DNA of 64,000 nt from Persicitalea jodogahamensis (lineage in GTDB: Bacteria > Bacteroidota > Bacteroidia > Cytophagales > Spirosomataceae). Position numbers and translations under genes: made by a program. This document shows, piece after piece, positions 8,396 through 17,702 of the stretch; within the stretch, counting starts at the first letter, position 1; each line of letters begins with the position of its first letter. Below the pieces are notes generated by a model, which was given only the letters and a program-made list of their open reading frames with translations, was not told the origin of the DNA and searched no databases. Location: the NCBI RefSeq assembly GCF_014651615.1, contig NZ_BMXF01000001.1, forward strand, positions 62,001 to 126,000, read 5' to 3'.

Positions 8396-8526
8396 CCGGA
8401 AATTTAGATTCTGTCCCAGAACATAATTTTGAGGCACAGACACCTGGGAAAGTACCTCTTATTCTCTATCATCAACTGTCAACAGCACGGATTGGCACTT
8501 TGGGGTGTCCATCCGTCTCCATCAAA

Positions 8527-9045
8527 TTGAAAGTCTCTACATTTAGCATAAAAATTTGGCGCTGGTTCTCTATTCTTTTGGTAGTCGGGGCCTTAGGGTG
8601 GACGTATTCGCTGTTGCCGGATCTGGTGGCGGTGAACTTCGCCCCCTCCGGCGCAGCCGAAAACTACCTGGAAAAATCGACGATTTTTTACATCGCCATG
8701 GGACTGATCATTTTTAACAATGTAGTCATCCGGGCCGTGGCCAAGCAAATTGGTAAAGTTCCGATCAACCTACTGCCTTTACCCAACCGCCGTGTCTGGG
8801 CTGACCATCGCGAGGAGCTGGACGAGCATCTGACCAATTGGCTGTATTGTTTGGTCGCTGCCATCAATACCATTGTGGCCCTGAGTTTGTTTGCCCTAGG
8901 TACTTTGAACAGTAATCAGTTCAGGCAGGACGTGTTCTCATTTGCCTGGCTGTTCTATCTGGGTTTTGGAATGCTGATCGTAATTTTCATCGCTTTGCCG
9001 GTCCGGCTGATGCGCCCACCTGTGCCGGAAATCTCGCTGGACTGA
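8527..9045 (+). CDS. Small membrane protein, four helices, unknown
   Basis: A membrane protein of about 172 residues with a helix near the N-terminus (FSILLVVGALGWTYSLLPDL), then a segment at IFYIAMGLIIFNNVVIRAVA, and two more at WLYCLVAAINTIVALSLFALG and FAWLFYLGFGMLIVIFIALP. There is no ATG at the front of the frame; the TTG at 8527 gives a sensible start (KVSTFSIKIWRW), while the frame stays open to 8377. I do not recognise a family. It ends 2 bases before queA and is probably co-transcribed with it. Coding is likely; the start is uncertain. Confidence 0.6.
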   Translation: MKVSTFSIKIWRWFSILLVVGALGWTYSLLPDLVAVNFAPSGAAENYLEKSTIFYIAMGLIIFNNVVIRAVAKQIGKVPINLLPLPNRRVWADHREELDEHLTNWLYCLVAAINTIVALSLFALGTLNSNQFRQDVFSFAWLFYLGFGMLIVIFIALPVRLMRPPVPEISLD

Positions 9046-9047
9046 AC

Positions 9048-10268
9048 ATGCCGGAAATTCACCTCAGCGACTACACCTACGAACTACCCGACGAGCGCAT
9101 CGCCCGTTACCCCGTTTCGCCACGCGACTCTTCCAGGTTGCTGGTGTACGAGAACGGTGAGATCAGCCATCACCGATTCCACCAACTTACCGAACAACTA
9201 CCCGCTGAAAGTCTGCTGGTGTTTAACGATACCAAAGTCATTCCAGCGCGGGTGTATTTCCAGAAGCCTACGGGCGCGACCATCCAACTGTTGCTGCTCA
9301 ACCCCGAAGCGCCAACCGGGGTCATCAATGACGCCATGCTGGTCACGCGGCAGAGCATCTGGACCTGCATGATCGGGAACAAAAAACGCTGGAAATTTGG
9401 CGAAAAACTAATCAGTGACCTGCAAATAGGTGGACAGACCATCACACTGGAAGCCAGCTATGCAGATTATGATCAGAATTTAGTACAGCTCGACTGGGAT
9501 AGCGAAGTGCCTTTCCTGGAAATCGTGAAGGCGCTGGGCGAAATTCCGTTGCCGCCCTACTTGCGTCGCGACACCGAAGCGCAGGACACGCAGTCTTACC
9601 AGACCGTATACGCCCGGCAGGAAGGGGCCGTCGCCGCCCCCACCGCCGGCCTGCATTTTACGGATGCAGTACTTTCAGCTCTTGCCGCAAAAGGTATAGA
9701 AAAAACCTTCCTGACCCTGCACGTGGGGGCAGGTACTTTTCAGCCTATTAAGGTTGAAAACGTACAGGAACACCACATGCACTCCGAACAGGTTGTATAT
9801 ACCCGCGAATTGGTACAGCAACTCCTCAAACGGGTCCGGCATATTGTGTCGGTAGGGACTACTTCGCTACGTTCGCTGGAAAGTTTGTATTGGTTCGGGG
9901 TTAAGCTGCTGCGGCAGGAAACAGAAGAATTCTGGATTGAAAAACTATACCCTTATCAGTTCTCGGATATTGAACTCCCAACTGCCGCCGAAGCTTTGGG
10001 GGCAGTACTTGATTTTCTGGAAAAAAACAACCGGGACGAAATCACCGGTCAGACGGAGATCTTTATTTTCCCAGGTTACCGCTTTCGTTTGTGTAAAGGA
10101 TTGATTACTAACTACCATCAACCTGGCTCAACCCTCATTTTGCTGGTAGCGGCCTTTATTGGCGAGGATTGGCATAAGGTGTACGATGAAGCCCTGACAG
10201 GGGATTATCGCTTCTTAAGCTACGGAGATTCTTCGCTGCTGTGGGGAAACACTACGGCCAGCCTGTGA
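9048..10268 (+). CDS. queA: S-adenosylmethionine:tRNA ribosyltransferase-isomerase
   Basis: QueA transfers and isomerises the ribose of S-adenosylmethionine onto 7-aminomethyl-7-deazaguanine in tRNA, giving epoxyqueuosine. The 406-residue protein opens with the family pattern LSDYTYELPDERIARYPVSP, then SRLLVYENG, LVFNDTKVIPARV, the conserved GEIPLPPYLRR, the YQTVYAR / GAVAAPTAGLHFT block, LHVGAGTFQPI and the C-terminal LITNYHQPGSTLILLVAAF. All core motifs are intact. It overlaps the next gene by the GTGA arrangement at 10265-10268, which suggests translational coupling to a membrane acyltransferase-like protein not known to work with it. Confidence 0.96.
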   Translation: MPEIHLSDYTYELPDERIARYPVSPRDSSRLLVYENGEISHHRFHQLTEQLPAESLLVFNDTKVIPARVYFQKPTGATIQLLLLNPEAPTGVINDAMLVTRQSIWTCMIGNKKRWKFGEKLISDLQIGGQTITLEASYADYDQNLVQLDWDSEVPFLEIVKALGEIPLPPYLRRDTEAQDTQSYQTVYARQEGAVAAPTAGLHFTDAVLSALAAKGIEKTFLTLHVGAGTFQPIKVENVQEHHMHSEQVVYTRELVQQLLKRVRHIVSVGTTSLRSLESLYWFGVKLLRQETEEFWIEKLYPYQFSDIELPTAAEALGAVLDFLEKNNRDEITGQTEIFIFPGYRFRLCKGLITNYHQPGSTLILLVAAFIGEDWHKVYDEALTGDYRFLSYGDSSLLWGNTTASL

Positions 10269-11539
10269 AGAACCGTCTGCTCTCCCTTGACGTCCTGCGC
10301 GGCCTGACGATCATGCTGATGACGATCGTGAACAATCCCGGCGACTGGGGGAACGTCTATCCGCCATTCCTGCACGCCGAGTGGCATGGCTTCACGCCCA
10401 CTGACCTGGTTTTTCCCACGTTTCTTTTTATCGTCGGCATCACTACCGTATTGGCTACGCCCCGGAAAGTACTCGACCGTGCGGCAGGGGAAAAAATCCT
10501 GACGCGCTTTCTGCGGATTTTCTCCCTGGGACTGTTTCTGAATTTCTTTTCTAAAATCCAGATTTTTGGTCTGGACGACGTAGCCCTGTTAGCTGTGAAG
10601 CTGCTGATTACTGCTTTGGTGGTGGCTGCCTTATTTGGTAAATATGACCGCCGACGAGAGCTTTATGTGGCTTTGGGGGTTTTCAGCTTGATGTTTGTCC
10701 TGGCCTTCGGAGGCTTTGAGGACTATCAGAACGTCCGGCTTCCCGGGGTACTGCAGCGCATCGCGGTAGTTTATCTGGTAGTTTCGCTGCTGTACCTGAC
10801 TACCTCCGTGTCTACGCAGGCACTGATCGGCATCGGGATTTTATTGGCATACTGGGCTATCATGACGCTCATTCCGGTGCCGGGGGTGGGGGAGGCAAAC
10901 GTAGAGAAAGGAACAAACCTGGCAGCCTGGCTGGACTATCTCGTGCTACCCAACCACCTCTGGGTAACTTCCAAAACCTGGGACCCCGAGGGGCTCCTCA
11001 GTACGTTGCCCGCTGTCGGTACGGGCATCGCCGGGTTGCTGACTGGCGCATTGCTGACCGCAAATCTCTCCGAGCAAAAGAAATTTGGATATTTACTGGC
11101 GGGTGGTGTTGCGGGTGTTTTGCTCGGCTTGCTGTGGAACACGGCTTTTCCCATCAACAAAGCCCTCTGGACGAGCTCGTATGTGCTGTACGCAGCGGGT
11201 ATCGCATTACTACTGCTCGCGGTACTTTATTTTGTCATTGACTATAAAGGAAGCAAAGGCTGGATCACGCCATTTATAGTTTTTGGGGTAAATCCCATGG
11301 TTGTATTTTTCTTCTCGGGAATTATTCCCCGCGTTTTAGGGAGCATCAAAGTCAATAATCCAAGTACCCAGATTACAGATGATCGCATTGGATTGCAAAC
11401 GTACATTTACAAATTCCAGATTGCCCCGTACTTTTCCGACCCCAAAGCCGCATCATTAGCGGGAGCATTGGTTTATCTGGCGATTTGGTTCTTGATTCTG
11501 TACATTTTCTACCGGAGAAAAATGATCTTTAAGGTTTAG
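10265..11539 (+). CDS. HGSNAT/NagX-like membrane acyltransferase (DUF5009 type)
   Basis: A multi-pass membrane protein of about 424 residues with the hallmark LSLDVLRGLTIMLMTIVNNP, followed by HAEWHGFTPTDLVFPTFLF, where the His in HGFTPTD matches the proposed acyl-transfer region of heparan-alpha-glucosaminide N-acetyltransferase and its bacterial NagX-like relatives. About ten helices follow. I choose the GTG at 10265, which overlaps the queA stop as GTGA, over the GTG at 10241, because the family begins right at the RLLSLDVLRG block. Known or proposed roles of relatives are acetylation or transport of amino sugars. An amino-sugar kinase is encoded far to the right (61.5 kb) but is not linked. 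Confidence 0.82.
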   Translation: MKNRLLSLDVLRGLTIMLMTIVNNPGDWGNVYPPFLHAEWHGFTPTDLVFPTFLFIVGITTVLATPRKVLDRAAGEKILTRFLRIFSLGLFLNFFSKIQIFGLDDVALLAVKLLITALVVAALFGKYDRRRELYVALGVFSLMFVLAFGGFEDYQNVRLPGVLQRIAVVYLVVSLLYLTTSVSTQALIGIGILLAYWAIMTLIPVPGVGEANVEKGTNLAAWLDYLVLPNHLWVTSKTWDPEGLLSTLPAVGTGIAGLLTGALLTANLSEQKKFGYLLAGGVAGVLLGLLWNTAFPINKALWTSSYVLYAAGIALLLLAVLYFVIDYKGSKGWITPFIVFGVNPMVVFFFSGIIPRVLGSIKVNNPSTQITDDRIGLQTYIYKFQIAPYFSDPKAASLAGALVYLAIWFLILYIFYRRKMIFKV

Positions 11540-11642
11540 AAACCCTCGCGCTCGCAGACTTGCTATTTTCAGCTAAATGCGCAACTTTTGCGGCCCGATA
11601 CGCTGAGACGCAGTTCGGAAGTTAGCTTTCAAAATTCCTTTT

Positions 11643-12134
11643 ATGCCTGATAATGATATGCCGGTCGGACGACCACGATTTCTGACCTTTATTTGTATGC
11701 TGACTTTCCTGAGCGCCATTTCAGGACTATGGACTCAGGCCGACCGGCTGTGGAGTCCCGGCGTAGTGGCCGACCAGACCCGCCAATTCTTTGAACGGGT
11801 GCAGGAAGGCATGGAAGCGCAAAACAACCCGGAAAGTGCCCAAATGGTCGAGAGTTTTTTTGATTCGATGTATGACGAACTCTCTGCCGATAAAATCCGC
11901 ACGAGTGCCATCATCATGCTGATTTACGAATCACTCACGTTGTTTGGCGCATACCTGATGTGGGGCTTGCAGAAACGGGGATTTCATCTCTATCTGGCAG
12001 GCGTAGCAGTGGCCATCCTTGGCCCAATCGTCCTGATTGGCGGTTGGCTAGGGGGAATGACGGCTTTCGGCGGCGCTTTTTTCAGCATTATTTTTGCCTT
12101 TCTCTACCGCTCGCAGTTGAAGTACATGGTCTGA
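11643..12134 (+). CDS. Four-helix membrane protein, unknown
   Basis: A 163-residue protein with a hydrophobic segment near the N-terminus (FLTFICMLTFLSAISGLW), a soluble loop of about 65 residues rich in acidic residues and Gln, and three further helices between residues 88 and 158. No enzyme motif is visible and I cannot assign a family. It stands alone and ends at a strong bidirectional hairpin shared with the convergent oxidase gene. Confidence 0.65.
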   Translation: MPDNDMPVGRPRFLTFICMLTFLSAISGLWTQADRLWSPGVVADQTRQFFERVQEGMEAQNNPESAQMVESFFDSMYDELSADKIRTSAIIMLIYESLTLFGAYLMWGLQKRGFHLYLAGVAVAILGPIVLIGGWLGGMTAFGGAFFSIIFAFLYRSQLKYMV

Positions 12135-12160
12135 CGAGCGCAGCCATCAAGCTGCGCTCG
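12135..12160. terminator. Bidirectional hairpin terminator
   Basis: A perfect 9-base stem, CGAGCGCAG (12135-12143) and CTGCGCTCG (12152-12160), with an 8-base loop, starts directly after the stop codon at 12134 and lies 4 bases from the end of the convergent oxidase gene. It can serve both transcripts. Confidence 0.65.
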
Positions 12161-12164
12161 AATC

Positions 12165-12782
12165 TCAGTTGGAGTGGTGGTAAAGTAAAAAGAGAAAGAG
12201 GTACAGCCAAAGTACGTCCACGAAATGCCAGTAAATGGTCATCAGGCTTACTTTCAGCTGGTTGGGTGGGTTGACGCTGTACACGAACGAGTCTATGTAA
12301 GAGCGATTCTTGGTAGCTTCCCGGAACAAGAACCCCATAAAGATCAGCCCGCCCAGAATATGAAGGACATGCAGCCCCGTGAGCACATACACGAATCCTG
12401 CTGAGGGGTTATCCTGCATGATGATTCCCTGCTCCGTCATTTGCAGCCAGCCGTAGCCCTGCATTCCTACGAAAGCCATTCCCAGAAAGAGTGTAATGCT
12501 CAGGCAAGTACGATATAGCGCGAAGCGCTCTTTATAAAAAGCATCTTTGGCTTCGTGTAAACTAATGCTACTCAGAATAATGACTACCGTGCTCAGCCAA
12601 AATACGCCGGGCAGAGGTGTGTTGTTCCAGCTTGGCCCCACCTTGCGGACGATGTAAATCCCCAAAATGACGGTAAATATGAGTACGCTGCTCACGATAC
12701 CCAGCCACAGCAGGAAATGCAGCGGCTCGCGGCGCTTGGTGAATGGGTTTTCTTTTGAAGAGATTTTAGGCCTGGTAGGCAT
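12165..12782 (-). CDS. Haem-copper oxidase subunit III
   Basis: A 205-residue membrane protein of the cytochrome c oxidase subunit III/CyoC family: five helices, with family-typical HEAKDAFYKERF in the first loop, GMQGYGWLQM, the TGLHVLHILGGLIFMGFLFR segment and the last helix SLMTIYWHFVDVLWLYLFLF. Subunit III is an accessory subunit of the aerobic terminal oxidase that helps proton uptake and stability. The genes for subunits I and II are not in the window, so this copy is detached from a main oxidase operon. Downstream it shares a hairpin with the 11643 gene. Confidence 0.9.
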   Translation of the reverse strand: MPTRPKISSKENPFTKRREPLHFLLWLGIVSSVLIFTVILGIYIVRKVGPSWNNTPLPGVFWLSTVVIILSSISLHEAKDAFYKERFALYRTCLSITLFLGMAFVGMQGYGWLQMTEQGIIMQDNPSAGFVYVLTGLHVLHILGGLIFMGFLFREATKNRSYIDSFVYSVNPPNQLKVSLMTIYWHFVDVLWLYLFLFLLYHHSN

Positions 12783-12875
12783 CGATCAGTTAGATATGAG
12801 TGACAGGGGCGCTGTCTGGTGAGTGAGTAGAGCCGGTTCAATCACAACTCAAAAAGTTGGTGTTAATGCAAAAAC

Positions 12876-13700
12876 TCAATTTAACTCCCCTTTCCAAACG
12901 GTTGAGTTCTGGAAATTGTTCGCCGGATCAGGCTCGTGGTCAAAGATTCCATAAACCGTGGAACCCGAGCCACTCATACTGGCGTACTGAGCCCCAAGGT
13001 CGTAGATTTTCGCTTTAATTTGGGGCAAAACGGAGTGATTTTTAAATAAGCTTTCTTCAAAATCGTTCTTAACAAAATCGCGCCACTGCCCGATGGGTTT
13101 TTGTAAAAGCTCACGTAAATCCTGAGTAGGCACCCGTGGCGTGATGCCTGAGTAAGCTTCGGCAGTTGAAATGTGCAGGCCCGGATTTACCAACAAAATC
13201 CACTTTCCGGTCAGTCGTAGGGATGTTTCTTCAAATTGATCTCCTTTGCCAAAACAGTACATCGGTTTGTTTTCAATAAAAAAAGCGCAATCGCTGCCCA
13301 GCGAGCGAGCGTATTTCTGTTGATTTTCGGTGGAAATGTCCAGAGAGAAAAGCTGGTTCAATGCTTTAATCGTAAAGGCGGCGTCCGCCGAGCCGCCGCC
13401 GAGTCCTGCCCCGATAGGTACTGCTTTGAGTAGATGAATGCTGACGGGCGGCAAAGCAAAATCCTCGGCCAAGAGACGATAAGCTTTCAGGCATAAGTTA
13501 GAATCTTGATTGCCCGGAATGCTCAGGCCGGAAGAAGTGAAGGAAACTACCTGGTGATGCCAATCTGTTTGAGGCAAAATTTCCAGCGCATCTGCCCAGC
13601 CTACCGGATAAAAGCACGACTCAAGATTGTGGAATCCATCGGGGCGCTTTCCGACAATGTTTAGCCCGATGTTGATTTTGGCGTTGGGGAAAGTGACCAT
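12876..13700 (-). CDS. ispE: 4-diphosphocytidyl-2-C-methyl-D-erythritol kinase
   Basis: IspE is a GHMP kinase that phosphorylates CDP-methylerythritol in the non-mevalonate isoprenoid pathway. The 274-residue protein starts FPNAKINIGLNIVGKRPDGF, with the conserved Lys8. It has the ATP-binding glycine loop IGAGLGGGSADAAF (about residues 96-109) and the conserved D137 in LGSDCAFFI expected to be the catalytic base. A late MSGSGSTVYGIF motif (third GHMP motif) is present. Length and order are normal. It appears to be a single-gene unit; no clear TAnnTTTG element lies within the 135 bases before it. Confidence 0.94.
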   Translation of the reverse strand: MVTFPNAKINIGLNIVGKRPDGFHNLESCFYPVGWADALEILPQTDWHHQVVSFTSSGLSIPGNQDSNLCLKAYRLLAEDFALPPVSIHLLKAVPIGAGLGGGSADAAFTIKALNQLFSLDISTENQQKYARSLGSDCAFFIENKPMYCFGKGDQFEETSLRLTGKWILLVNPGLHISTAEAYSGITPRVPTQDLRELLQKPIGQWRDFVKNDFEESLFKNHSVLPQIKAKIYDLGAQYASMSGSGSTVYGIFDHEPDPANNFQNSTVWKGELN

Positions 13701-13793
13701 TTTTTATAGAAGGTGGAAAAGGTAACTAGGTTATACTATTTGTAAAAAGACAGAGGTTCCTGAATCTCATCACATGGCCTTCCCCTTTTTGCC

Positions 13794-13801
13794 TACCTTT
13801 G
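13794..13801 (+). promoter_or_regulatory. Possible -7 element of the SNF2 gene
   Basis: TACCTTTG matches TAnnTTTG exactly and lies 35 bases before the ATG at 13836. The expected TTTG at -33 is missing, so confidence is limited. Confidence 0.35.
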
Positions 13802-13835
13802 CTTTTTTATCCAAAAATAGAATTCAGCCAGGCAA

Positions 13836-16800
13836 ATGGCAAAACGAATCAAGTACGGGCAGACCTGGTGGGGCCAGCAGTGGATCAGTGTGCTGGAAGG
13901 TATGGATCAAAGCGGACGCCTGGCGCGGGGCCGCACCTATGCCAATGGTGGTGCCGTGCAATCGATAGATTTCGAGGGCAATACAGTTAAAGGTAAAGTT
14001 CGTGGTACCAGGCCAATCCCCTATAAAGTCAAGTTCAGAATTGAACCTTTGTCGGCTTCAGACAAGGCCAAAACAATTAGTCTGATTACTGACAACCCAC
14101 TTTTCCTTACTCAACTTCTCAATCGCCAACTACCCGCTGACCTGTACGAAGCCTGCCGGAGCATTGGCGTCGATCTGTTTCCTGAGAGCTGGAACGAATT
14201 CGACGCGGCCTGCACCTGTCCTGACTGGAGTGTACCCTGCAAGCATCAGGCCGCTGTACTTTATCTGGTAGCCAACGAAATCGACAAAAACCCTTTTCTG
14301 ATTTTTGAACTTCGCGACTTTGATTTGTTCAAAGCGTTAGAGGGCCTGGGGCTGGCATCTGCCGAGCAGAAGGACGTGGAAATTCTGGACGTTTCCGCGC
14401 TACGCAAGCCCGCCGAGCTGGGGGAGGAAATCGAATTCCGGCCTGACGAGGGGCTCTATGACGTTGTAGATTTCTCTAAACTACCTGATTGCCGTGATGA
14501 CCTGCTGTCGCTGCTGGCCGACGCACCGCTTTTTTATAAATCAGGGAATTTCAAAATCGTTTTGCGTGATGCTTACATAGACGCCCAGAAAAAAGCCCAT
14601 GCTCTGGCTATTGCCGATGCCTCGGATGATGACAGAACGCCACCCGAATCAGAAGAACGCAAGCACGACTATGATAAGGACCTTGATGCTGTGGAGAGCG
14701 GCGAGATCATCTGCGACGAGGCAATGGGATTTTTACAGGCCAATTTTCGTGATGTTAACGAGCGGCTTGTGCAGCAATTCAATGAAGTAGGTAAACTACT
14801 GGAATGGTTGCAGCATTTTCCCGTCAGTCAGCTGCCGCAACTTTCCCCCCTGCTACGGGGGTTGTATTTGACTAACCGCTTCACCAACAAATTGCTGGAG
14901 ACAGGTGGTGTTCTGCCGCAGCTTCTGCGGGTGCAACTCAAGAAAGAAGCCTATTTTGTGCGCTGGGTTCCGGCTTTGCTCAATGAAGATATCGCTCAGG
15001 TCGCAGAACACCTCAAAAGGCTGCTTCCACCGGATTTTTTGTTTTATAAAATCGGCCGGAACGATATATATGAACCCCTTGAAAGCGAGTGGTTCCCGCT
15101 ACTGTGCTCGCTGCTGTTGACCGAGCGCATGCGGCAGTTCAACGATCGGTACCATTATAAGGATACTGAGGTTGAAGACATGTTTTTCCGGCGCGAGTTC
15201 ATACGGTTCAGTGGTTTCGACAGCCGCGAGATTCCGGCCAATATTCAGCTATGGCTCAATAAGTTTTTTATTGCCCAGCGCGATTTCGTCCCTGTCATTC
15301 AGGTGGAGGACGACCATGACACCGGAACCTTCGTGGTTCATATTTTGGTGGAAAATAAGGAGCAGTCAATGACGGCCCCCATTGCCTTCACGGACTTTAT
15401 GGAGCAGCCCGATTATGCGCCTGTCAGGATGGGTGTGCTGCGTGACTTGTCAATGATGGCCGAGCACTTTCCTCAGCTCAATACGCTTATCTCATCCAAA
15501 GGCCTGGAGGAACTTGCCTTCAGCGCACGGCAATTCCCCGAGGTACTTTTCAAGATGCTCCCGCCCTTAAAGCTGTTTGGCATCCGCATCATGCTGCCCA
15601 AATCGTTGCGTAAGCTGGCCCGTCCGCAGCTTTCCATGACGCTCGACGATGAGGAAAATGGCAGGGTGTCGGCCAGTTCGGTGATTAGTCTGGAAGAGAT
15701 GCTGGGTTTCCGCTGGGAAGTCGCCATCGGCGACCAGCACGTGGATACCAGGGAGTTCGTAAATATTGTCGAAAAGTACCGCGGACTGGTCAAGATCAAG
15801 GATCAGTACGTTTATCTGGATGAAAATGAAATCCGCTCGCTGCTGGATAAACTCAAAAATCCGCCCGAACTGGATTCGCAAACACTCCTGCAGACGGCCC
15901 TGACCGAAGAGTACCAGGGCTCAGGTGTAAAGCTGACAGATGCCGCCCGCAAGCTTATAAAAAATCTCACAGGCCCCGAGGCCGTGAATCTGCCCAAACA
16001 ACTCGACGCCACCCTGAGACCTTACCAGGTACGCGGTTACGAGTGGCTGTATAAAAATGCCCGCATTGGTTTTGGGAGCCTCATCGCCGACGACATGGGC
16101 CTGGGCAAAACGTTGCAGGTGATCGCCGCCTTGCAGAAATTCAAGGAAGAGGGGGCCTTTAAGAAAAATAAGGGTTTGGTGATTCTGCCCACGACGCTAC
16201 TTACCAACTGGAGCAAGGAAATCGCCCGCTTTGCGCCCGGCCTGAGAGCGCATGTGTATCACGGCCCCAATCGCAGCAAATTGGGTTTCAAGGATACCGA
16301 TCTGGTGCTAACTACCTACGGGGTAGTGCGCAGCGAGGAAGATACGTTTACCAAAACCAACTGGCCCGTGGTGGTGATCGATGAAGCCCAGAACATCAAG
16401 AACCCCGCCACGGCCCAAACCAAGGCAGTAAAGAAGATAAAGGCGGGTGTTCGTATTGCCATGAGTGGCACGCCCGTCGAAAACCGGCTGAGTGAGTACT
16501 GGAGCATCATCGACTTTGCCAATAAGGGCTACCTCGGTTCGCTCAAAAAATTCAGCCAGGATTTCTCCATTCCCATCGAAGTGGACCGCGATCAGCATCG
16601 TCTCGACGTTTTTCGGCGCATAACTGAGCCGTTTATTCTGCGGCGCGTTAAGACGGACAAGAGCATTATCCAGGATCTGCCCGACAAGATCGAGATGGAC
16701 CAGAGTTGTCAGCTATCGGGCGAGCAGGCAGCCTTGTATCAGAGCGTCGTGGACACGGCCCTGCGCGGCATTGAAGGCGCAAAGGATGGCTTCAAGCGCA

Positions 16801-17414
16801 GCGGTATGATTTTCAAGATGATGACGGCCCTGAAACAAATCTGCAACCATCCTACACATTATCTGAAAAAAGGCGGCACCGACCCGGCAGCCTCCGGCAA
16901 GAGTGCGTTGCTACTCGACCTGGTGCAACAATTGCTGGAAAACGGCGAGAAAGCTTTGATTTTCACGCAGTACGAAGAAATGGGAATCCTGTTGCAAACC
17001 ATGTTTGAAGAGCAGCTCGACCTGGAAGTACCTTTCCTGCACGGCGCCGTGAGTCGCAAAAACCGCGACGAAATGGTGGAGGATTTCCAGACCAACCGCG
17101 CGACGCGATTACTGCTGCTATCACTGAAAGCAGGGGGCACGGGCCTCAACCTGACTGCAGCCAACAATGTGATTCACTATGACCTGTGGTGGAACCCCGC
17201 CGTGGAAGCCCAGGCCACCGACCGCGCCTTCCGCATCGGACAGACCCGCAACGTGCTGGTGCATCGTCTCATCACCGAAGGTACTTTCGAGGAAAAGATC
17301 AATCAGCTGATCCAAAACAAGAAAGAACTCGCCAATCTCACCGTCGCCAACGGCGAAACCTGGATCGGGGAGTACTCCAATGCGGATTTGAAGGAGTTGG
17401 TGGCTTTGAAGTGA
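13836..17414 (+). CDS. SWIM zinc-finger SNF2 helicase-like ATPase
   Basis: A 1192-residue Swi2/Snf2-type ATPase with an N-terminal SWIM zinc finger (C126, C128, C135, H137 in CTCPDWSVPCKH), a long middle region and a C-terminal double RecA core. The core starts near residue 727 (LRPYQVRGYEWL), with Walker A in DDMGLGKT (about 751-758), the DEAQ box VVIDEAQN (about 848), motif III in RIAMSGTPVENRL and motif VI in QATDRAFRIGQT (about 1127-1138). Such bacterial proteins resemble RapA/HepA and translocate on double-stranded DNA or remodel transcription complexes; their biological role is mostly unknown. It is a single gene on its own promoter, and the DUF433 promoter begins 5 bases after its stop. 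A defence role is possible but nothing here proves it. Confidence 0.9.
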   Translation: MAKRIKYGQTWWGQQWISVLEGMDQSGRLARGRTYANGGAVQSIDFEGNTVKGKVRGTRPIPYKVKFRIEPLSASDKAKTISLITDNPLFLTQLLNRQLPADLYEACRSIGVDLFPESWNEFDAACTCPDWSVPCKHQAAVLYLVANEIDKNPFLIFELRDFDLFKALEGLGLASAEQKDVEILDVSALRKPAELGEEIEFRPDEGLYDVVDFSKLPDCRDDLLSLLADAPLFYKSGNFKIVLRDAYIDAQKKAHALAIADASDDDRTPPESEERKHDYDKDLDAVESGEIICDEAMGFLQANFRDVNERLVQQFNEVGKLLEWLQHFPVSQLPQLSPLLRGLYLTNRFTNKLLETGGVLPQLLRVQLKKEAYFVRWVPALLNEDIAQVAEHLKRLLPPDFLFYKIGRNDIYEPLESEWFPLLCSLLLTERMRQFNDRYHYKDTEVEDMFFRREFIRFSGFDSREIPANIQLWLNKFFIAQRDFVPVIQVEDDHDTGTFVVHILVENKEQSMTAPIAFTDFMEQPDYAPVRMGVLRDLSMMAEHFPQLNTLISSKGLEELAFSARQFPEVLFKMLPPLKLFGIRIMLPKSLRKLARPQLSMTLDDEENGRVSASSVISLEEMLGFRWEVAIGDQHVDTREFVNIVEKYRGLVKIKDQYVYLDENEIRSLLDKLKNPPELDSQTLLQTALTEEYQGSGVKLTDAARKLIKNLTGPEAVNLPKQLDATLRPYQVRGYEWLYKNARIGFGSLIADDMGLGKTLQVIAALQKFKEEGAFKKNKGLVILPTTLLTNWSKEIARFAPGLRAHVYHGPNRSKLGFKDTDLVLTTYGVVRSEEDTFTKTNWPVVVIDEAQNIKNPATAQTKAVKKIKAGVRIAMSGTPVENRLSEYWSIIDFANKGYLGSLKKFSQDFSIPIEVDRDQHRLDVFRRITEPFILRRVKTDKSIIQDLPDKIEMDQSCQLSGEQAALYQSVVDTALRGIEGAKDGFKRSGMIFKMMTALKQICNHPTHYLKKGGTDPAASGKSALLLDLVQQLLENGEKALIFTQYEEMGILLQTMFEEQLDLEVPFLHGAVSRKNRDEMVEDFQTNRATRLLLLSLKAGGTGLNLTAANNVIHYDLWWNPAVEAQATDRAFRIGQTRNVLVHRLITEGTFEEKINQLIQNKKELANLTVANGETWIGEYSNADLKELVALK

Positions 17415-17418
17415 ATGG

Positions 17419-17450
17419 TTTGATTGACTGTCTGATAATCGTTAGATTTG
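17419..17450 (+). promoter_or_regulatory. Bacteroidota-type promoter of the DUF433 gene
   Basis: TTTG (17419-17422), a 20-base spacer and TAGATTTG (17443-17450) match the consensus TTTG-N19..21-TAnnTTTG. The predicted start of transcription is about 9 bases before the ATG at 17466, which rules out the in-frame TTG at 17448 as the start codon. Confidence 0.65.
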
Positions 17451-17465
17451 ATAAAAAATCAAAAA

Positions 17466-17699
17466 ATGTACATCAGCGATAGAATTACAATTGATGGGAA
17501 CCTTTGTAATGGTGGACCCACGATTAGAGGAATGGGGATCACCGTCAGGACTATTTTAGAGTTTGTTTTTGCTGGTGATAGCCATGAAGATATTCTTTCT
17601 CAGTATCCTGATCTGGAAGCAGAGGATATTGAGGCGTGTCTGCAATTTGCCTTAGCTAGTGCAGATCGGCAGCATACGATCAAACAGATTGCCGCATAA
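17466..17699 (+). CDS. DUF433 antitoxin-like protein
   Basis: A 77-residue protein with the DUF433 signature: MYISDRITIDGNLCNGGPTI, then RGMGITVRTILEF, GDSHEDILSQYPDLEAEDIEACLQFA. DUF433 proteins are small winged-helix DNA-binding proteins, usually the antitoxin-like partner of a PIN-like DUF5615 toxin. They are expected to neutralise the toxin and repress the pair. The start is set by the promoter ending at 17450. The next gene begins 3 bases after its stop with a DUF5615-like N-terminus but is broken, so this is an antitoxin that has lost its partner. Confidence 0.82.
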   Translation: MYISDRITIDGNLCNGGPTIRGMGITVRTILEFVFAGDSHEDILSQYPDLEAEDIEACLQFALASADRQHTIKQIAA

Positions 17700-17702
17700 T
17701 CT